Under the pieces are notes generated by a model. It was not told the DNA's origin and searched no databases. It saw only the letters and a list, made by a program, of their open reading frames with translations. A DNA stretch of 64,000 bases from Lysobacter niastensis (lineage in GTDB: Bacteria > Pseudomonadota > Gammaproteobacteria > Xanthomonadales > Xanthomonadaceae), in NCBI RefSeq assembly GCF_015453285.1, contig NZ_JADLZT010000010.1, positions 1 to 64,000 of the forward strand, given 5' to 3'. Below, piece after piece: positions 61,148-64,000 of this stretch (position 1 is its first letter; the number at the start of each line of letters is the position of its first letter). The translations under genes were made by a program, and so were the position numbers.

Positions 61148-61770
61148 GCTACATCGCTCCACGCGCGATCGCGGCCGACGCCGCGATGCCATCGATGGCG
61201 CTCACCGCCGTCACGATGGCGGCGCAGTCGAGGCCGGCGGAGGCGTCCGCGCTGTCGGCCACGGTGCAGCCGCAAGCTTCCGCCCCCGCGATCGCCACAT
61301 CCGCTGCGTCCACCGCATCCATCACGCCTGCCGCGACCGTGCCGCAGATGGCGCGCGCGCAGTCCGCTTCACCCGCTCCTACCGTGAGCAAACCTGCCAA
61401 CACCACCGCGCACACCGCGACGCCATTCGCACCGGCGCGTCACGACAGCGCGGCCGGCTCGATCGGCGGCACCGTGCTGGCACTGGTGCTGGTGGTCGGC
61501 CTGATCCTCGCACTGGGCTCGCTCGCGCGCCGCATGCCCGGCGTCGGCGGTGCTTCCAGCAAGGGCCTACGCGTGGTCGGTTCGCTGCCACTGGGCCCGC
61601 GCGATCGCGTGGTCGTGGTGGAAGTCGGCAGTACCCAGTTGCTGATCGGCGTCGGCCCCGGCGGCATGCGCACGCTGCATACGCTGGAGGAGCCGCTGCC
61701 GGTGGCGCCCGCGCCGTCGACGCCGCCGTTCGCGCAACTGCTGGCGCAGCATTTTGGAAAGAAAGCATGA
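61144..61770 (+). CDS. fliO: Flagellar export protein FliO
   Basis: A 208-residue protein with one membrane helix (about residues 108-130, IGGTVLALVLVVGLILALGSLARR) and a small cytoplasmic domain with RVVGSLPLGPRDRVVVVEVGSTQLLIGVGPGGMRTL, the typical FliO/FliZ pattern. FliO helps FliP assemble. It has an Ala/Thr-rich N-terminal extension of ~100 residues, longer than in E. coli FliO. Confidence 0.92.
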   Translation: MSYIAPRAIAADAAMPSMALTAVTMAAQSRPAEASALSATVQPQASAPAIATSAASTASITPAATVPQMARAQSASPAPTVSKPANTTAHTATPFAPARHDSAAGSIGGTVLALVLVVGLILALGSLARRMPGVGGASSKGLRVVGSLPLGPRDRVVVVEVGSTQLLIGVGPGGMRTLHTLEEPLPVAPAPSTPPFAQLLAQHFGKKA

Positions 61771-62597
61771 CCCGCTTCATCGCTTCACTGCGCGGCGTGT
61801 TCGCCGCCCTCATCCTGCTGGCGATGCTGACGCTGTCGCTGCCGGTGGCGGCACAGTCCGCAACGGCGCCGTCCGTCGCGACGCCGGCGACGTCGGCACC
61901 GGCCGCGGCGCCCACGCTCAACAAGCCGTTGCCGTCGGTCAACGTCGGCAAGATCGGTGGCGAGCCGGTGAGCATGCCGATGCAGGTGCTGCTGCTGATG
62001 ACCGGCATCACGCTGCTGCCAGCCGCTTTGCTGGGCCTCACCGCGTTCACCCGCATCATCATCGTGCTCGGCTTGCTGCGGCAGGCACTGGGAACCGGGC
62101 AGACGCCGAGCAACCAGGTGCTGCTGGCGCTGGCGTTGTTCCTCACCGCGATGGTGATGACGCCGGTGTTCGACCAGGCCTGGGCCAGCGGCATCGCGCC
62201 TTACCTCAACGACCAGATGGATTTCAAAAACGCGTGGACGGCGGCCTCGCAACCGTTCCGCGGCTTCATGCTGGCGCAGGTGCGCGAAGGCGACCTGATG
62301 ACCTTCGCCGGACTGTCCAACAGCGGCCCGTACGCGACGCCGAACGACGTGCCCTTCAGCGTGCTCGCGGCGTCGTTCCTGACCAGCGAGCTGAAGACCG
62401 CGTTCGAGATCGCGTTCCTGATCTACATCCCGTTCGTGATCATCGACCTGGTCGTGGCCAGCGTGCTGATGTCGATGGGCATGATGATGCTGTCGCCAAT
62501 GCTGATCTCGGCGCCGTTCAAGATCCTGCTGTTCGTGCTGGTCGACGGCTGGGTGCTGGTGGTCGGCTCGCTCGCCGCCAGTTTCAACCCGGTCTGA
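61767..62597 (+). CDS. fliP: Export gate protein FliP
   Basis: A 276-residue core gate subunit with a cleavable signal peptide and four membrane helices. The conserved LLLMTGITLLPAALLGLTAFTRIIIVLGLLRQALGTGQTPSNQVL, AFEIAFLIYIPFVIIDLVVASVLMSMGMMMLSP and LVDGWVLVVGSL are present. It overlaps fliO by four bases. Confidence 0.97.
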   Translation: MTRFIASLRGVFAALILLAMLTLSLPVAAQSATAPSVATPATSAPAAAPTLNKPLPSVNVGKIGGEPVSMPMQVLLLMTGITLLPAALLGLTAFTRIIIVLGLLRQALGTGQTPSNQVLLALALFLTAMVMTPVFDQAWASGIAPYLNDQMDFKNAWTAASQPFRGFMLAQVREGDLMTFAGLSNSGPYATPNDVPFSVLAASFLTSELKTAFEIAFLIYIPFVIIDLVVASVLMSMGMMMLSPMLISAPFKILLFVLVDGWVLVVGSLAASFNPV

Positions 62598-62610
62598 GCA
62601 GGAACCGCGC

Positions 62611-62880
62611 ATGACGCCCGAAACCGCCCTGACCGAAATCGGCCGCGGCCTGCAGATGGCGATGCTGCTCGGCGCGCCGCCGCTGATCGCGGTGCTGGTG
62701 ATCGGCGTGGTCATTGGCGTGGTGCAGGCCGCCACGCAGATCAACGAACCGACGATCGGCTTCGTCGCCAAGGCCATCGGCCTGGTGGCGACGCTGGCGC
62801 TGGCTGGCAACTTCCTGCTCGGCAAGCTGGTGTCGTTCACGATCGACCTGTTTCATCGGATTCCGCAGTTGATCGGGTGA
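62611..62880 (+). CDS. fliQ: Export gate protein FliQ
   Basis: An 89-residue protein with two membrane helices and the conserved GAPPLIAVLVIGVVIGVVQAATQINEPTIGFVAK segment. It is followed by a palindromic repeat that splits it from fliR by about 190 bases. Confidence 0.96.
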   Translation: MTPETALTEIGRGLQMAMLLGAPPLIAVLVIGVVIGVVQAATQINEPTIGFVAKAIGLVATLALAGNFLLGKLVSFTIDLFHRIPQLIG

Positions 62881-62916
62881 TGGTGCGAGCGCCCACAATG
62901 CTCGGCCCTGATGCTT

Positions 62917-63035
62917 CACCGTTCGTCCTGAGCGTAGGCGCACCGCGCCGGAGTCGAAGGATGAGCGGGTCGGACACGTTCTCCCGCCCGCCCTTCGACT
63001 CCGGGCCTGCAGCCCTACGCTCAGGACGAACGGTG
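62917..63035. repeat. Palindromic element, copy 3, between fliQ and fliR
   Basis: CACCGTTCGTCCTGAGCGTAGG at the left and its near-exact inverse ending CAGGACGAACGGTG at the right bound 119 bases. The interior has ggagtcgaaggatgag and cgcccttcgactccggg. Same family as 37299-37417 and 51777-51893. Confidence 0.93.
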
Positions 63036-63073
63036 CTGGAGTACCGTGAGTCTCCTGACGGCCACAACGCCTG

Positions 63074-63862
63074 ATGGACACCGTCACCCTCACCACCACC
63101 GACGGCCTCAACCTGTTCGGCATGCTCGGCGCCGTGCTGTGGCATGCGATCCGCATCGGCGCGGCGATGCAGGCGCTGCCGATGATCGGTGGCCGCGGCG
63201 TGCCGGCACGGGTGCGGCTGGTGCTGACGCTGGCGCTGTCGGGCGCGTTGTCGGCGCTGCTGCCGACGCCACCCGCCGCTGCGGTCGATGCGATGACGGT
63301 GCTGACCGTGCTGCGCGAGTTCGCCGTCGGCATCGCCATCGGGCTGATGCTGCGCCTGGCGTTCGAGGCCGGACAGTTCGCCGGCGAATTGGTATCGCAA
63401 GGCATGGGCTTGTCGTTCGCGACGATGGCCGATCCGCTCAGCGGCGCGTCGTCGCCGGTGCTGGCGCAGTGGTTCTACCTCGTCTTCGGATTGCTGTTCT
63501 TCACCCTCGACGGCCACCTCGCGCTGGTGCGGCTGCTGCTGGACAGCTACCACGCGCTGCCGATCGGCACGCCACTGGCCGACGTGCAGGAGTTCCTTGC
63601 GGTCGTGCCGACGTTCTTCTCGACCTGCCTGCGCGCCGGCCTGCTGCTGGCGTTGCCGGTGATCGTCGCCCTGCTCGCGGTCAACCTCGCCTTCGGCGTG
63701 CTCTCGCGTGCGGCTTCGCAGCTCAATCCGATGCAGCTGGGCATGCCGGTCGCGCTGCTGGTCGGCCTGGTGCTGCTGATGCTGCTGGCACGCGAGATGC
63801 AGGGACCGGTCGAGCGGCTGTTCGAGGAGGCATTCTCCGCGGCCCGCACATTGACCGGATAG
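63074..63862 (+). CDS. fliR: Export gate protein FliR
   Basis: A 262-residue protein with about six membrane helices. The conserved FRIGAAMQALPMIGGRGVPARVRLVLTLALS-like region, GELVSQGMGLSFATMADPLSG and the C-terminal FGVLSRAASQLNPMQLGMPVALLVGLVLLML are present. Its start lies 38 bases after the repeat. Confidence 0.95.
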   Translation: MDTVTLTTTDGLNLFGMLGAVLWHAIRIGAAMQALPMIGGRGVPARVRLVLTLALSGALSALLPTPPAAAVDAMTVLTVLREFAVGIAIGLMLRLAFEAGQFAGELVSQGMGLSFATMADPLSGASSPVLAQWFYLVFGLLFFTLDGHLALVRLLLDSYHALPIGTPLADVQEFLAVVPTFFSTCLRAGLLLALPVIVALLAVNLAFGVLSRAASQLNPMQLGMPVALLVGLVLLMLLAREMQGPVERLFEEAFSAARTLTG

Positions 63863-63904
63863 CAAGGACGGGCGCGCCTCGGCGGGTTCGGGACGGATGA
63901 GGCG

Positions 63905-64000
63905 ATGTCCAGCGAAGACCAGGAAGACCGCACCGAACAGCCATCAGAGAAACGATTGCGCGAGGCGCGCGAACGCGGCGACGTGCCGCGATCACGCGAG
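63905..64000 (+). CDS. flhB: Export switch protein FlhB, 5' end only
   Basis: The first 32 codons of a protein beginning MSSEDQEDRTEQPSEKRLREARERGDVPRSRE, the conserved FlhB N-terminus (TExPTxKRLxxAREKGxVPxSRE). A GAGGCG site precedes ATG 63905. The rest is beyond the window. FlhB switches export from rod-hook to filament substrates. Confidence 0.9.
   Translation, partial: MSSEDQEDRTEQPSEKRLREARERGDVPRSRE

Overview
The window is GC-rich DNA from a gammaproteobacterium. Gene content and order point to Xanthomonadaceae (Lysobacteraceae), most likely a Lysobacter-like genus. This is a judgement from protein character, the flagellar gene order, the flagellar-linked second sigma-54 gene and the families of small palindromic repeats; no database was searched.

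Region 1 (1-28.6 kb) holds housekeeping and accessory genes. In order: a TPM/LemA pair running off the left edge; a TerC-family membrane protein and diacylglycerol kinase; two small ferredoxin-fold/VOC proteins; an exported isoaspartyl peptidase; a MacAB-like efflux operon followed by an OmpR-type two-component pair; a nudE-cysQ-mazG overlap operon; bioA-rsmE; a tRNA-Gly(CCC); a GDSL autotransporter esterase; thiS, thiG and trmB; an SLC13-type permease; a Rieske protein and an FAH-family hydrolase; mscL; an exported M28 peptidase; and a GGDEF-EAL-REC protein with eroded catalytic motifs.

Region 2 (28.6-64 kb) is a nearly complete flagellar cluster. It contains flgM-flgN plus a cytoplasmic histidine kinase, flgA, cheV, flgBCDEFGHIJKL, fliC, fliD, fliS, a FliT-like gene, a PilZ-like gene, a NarL-type regulator, rpoN2, a one-domain response regulator, fleQ, fliEFGHIJK, fliLMNOPQR and the start of flhB at the right edge. 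flhA, flhF, fleN, fliA and most che/mot genes are not in the window and presumably lie beyond it.

Regulatory logic read from the DNA: sigma-54 (-24/-12) sites precede flgB, fliE, fliL, flgA and, notably, rpoN2 itself. Sigma-28 sites precede fliC and flgM, with a weaker candidate at cheV. This fits a cascade in which RpoN2 and FleQ drive hook and basal-body genes, and FliA/FlgM control flagellin and late genes.

The most unusual content is repetitive. A ~118-bp palindrome-bounded element occurs as three complete copies plus a broken inverted pair, all within the flagellar cluster, and one complete copy sits in frame inside the signal-peptide region of flgI. A different repeat separates fliH from fliI and seems to leave a second fliI-like start upstream. 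A ~490-bp element with ~195-bp inverted arms lies upstream of rpoN2. A fourth inverted-repeat element, or a structured RNA, fills the thiS-thiG gap.
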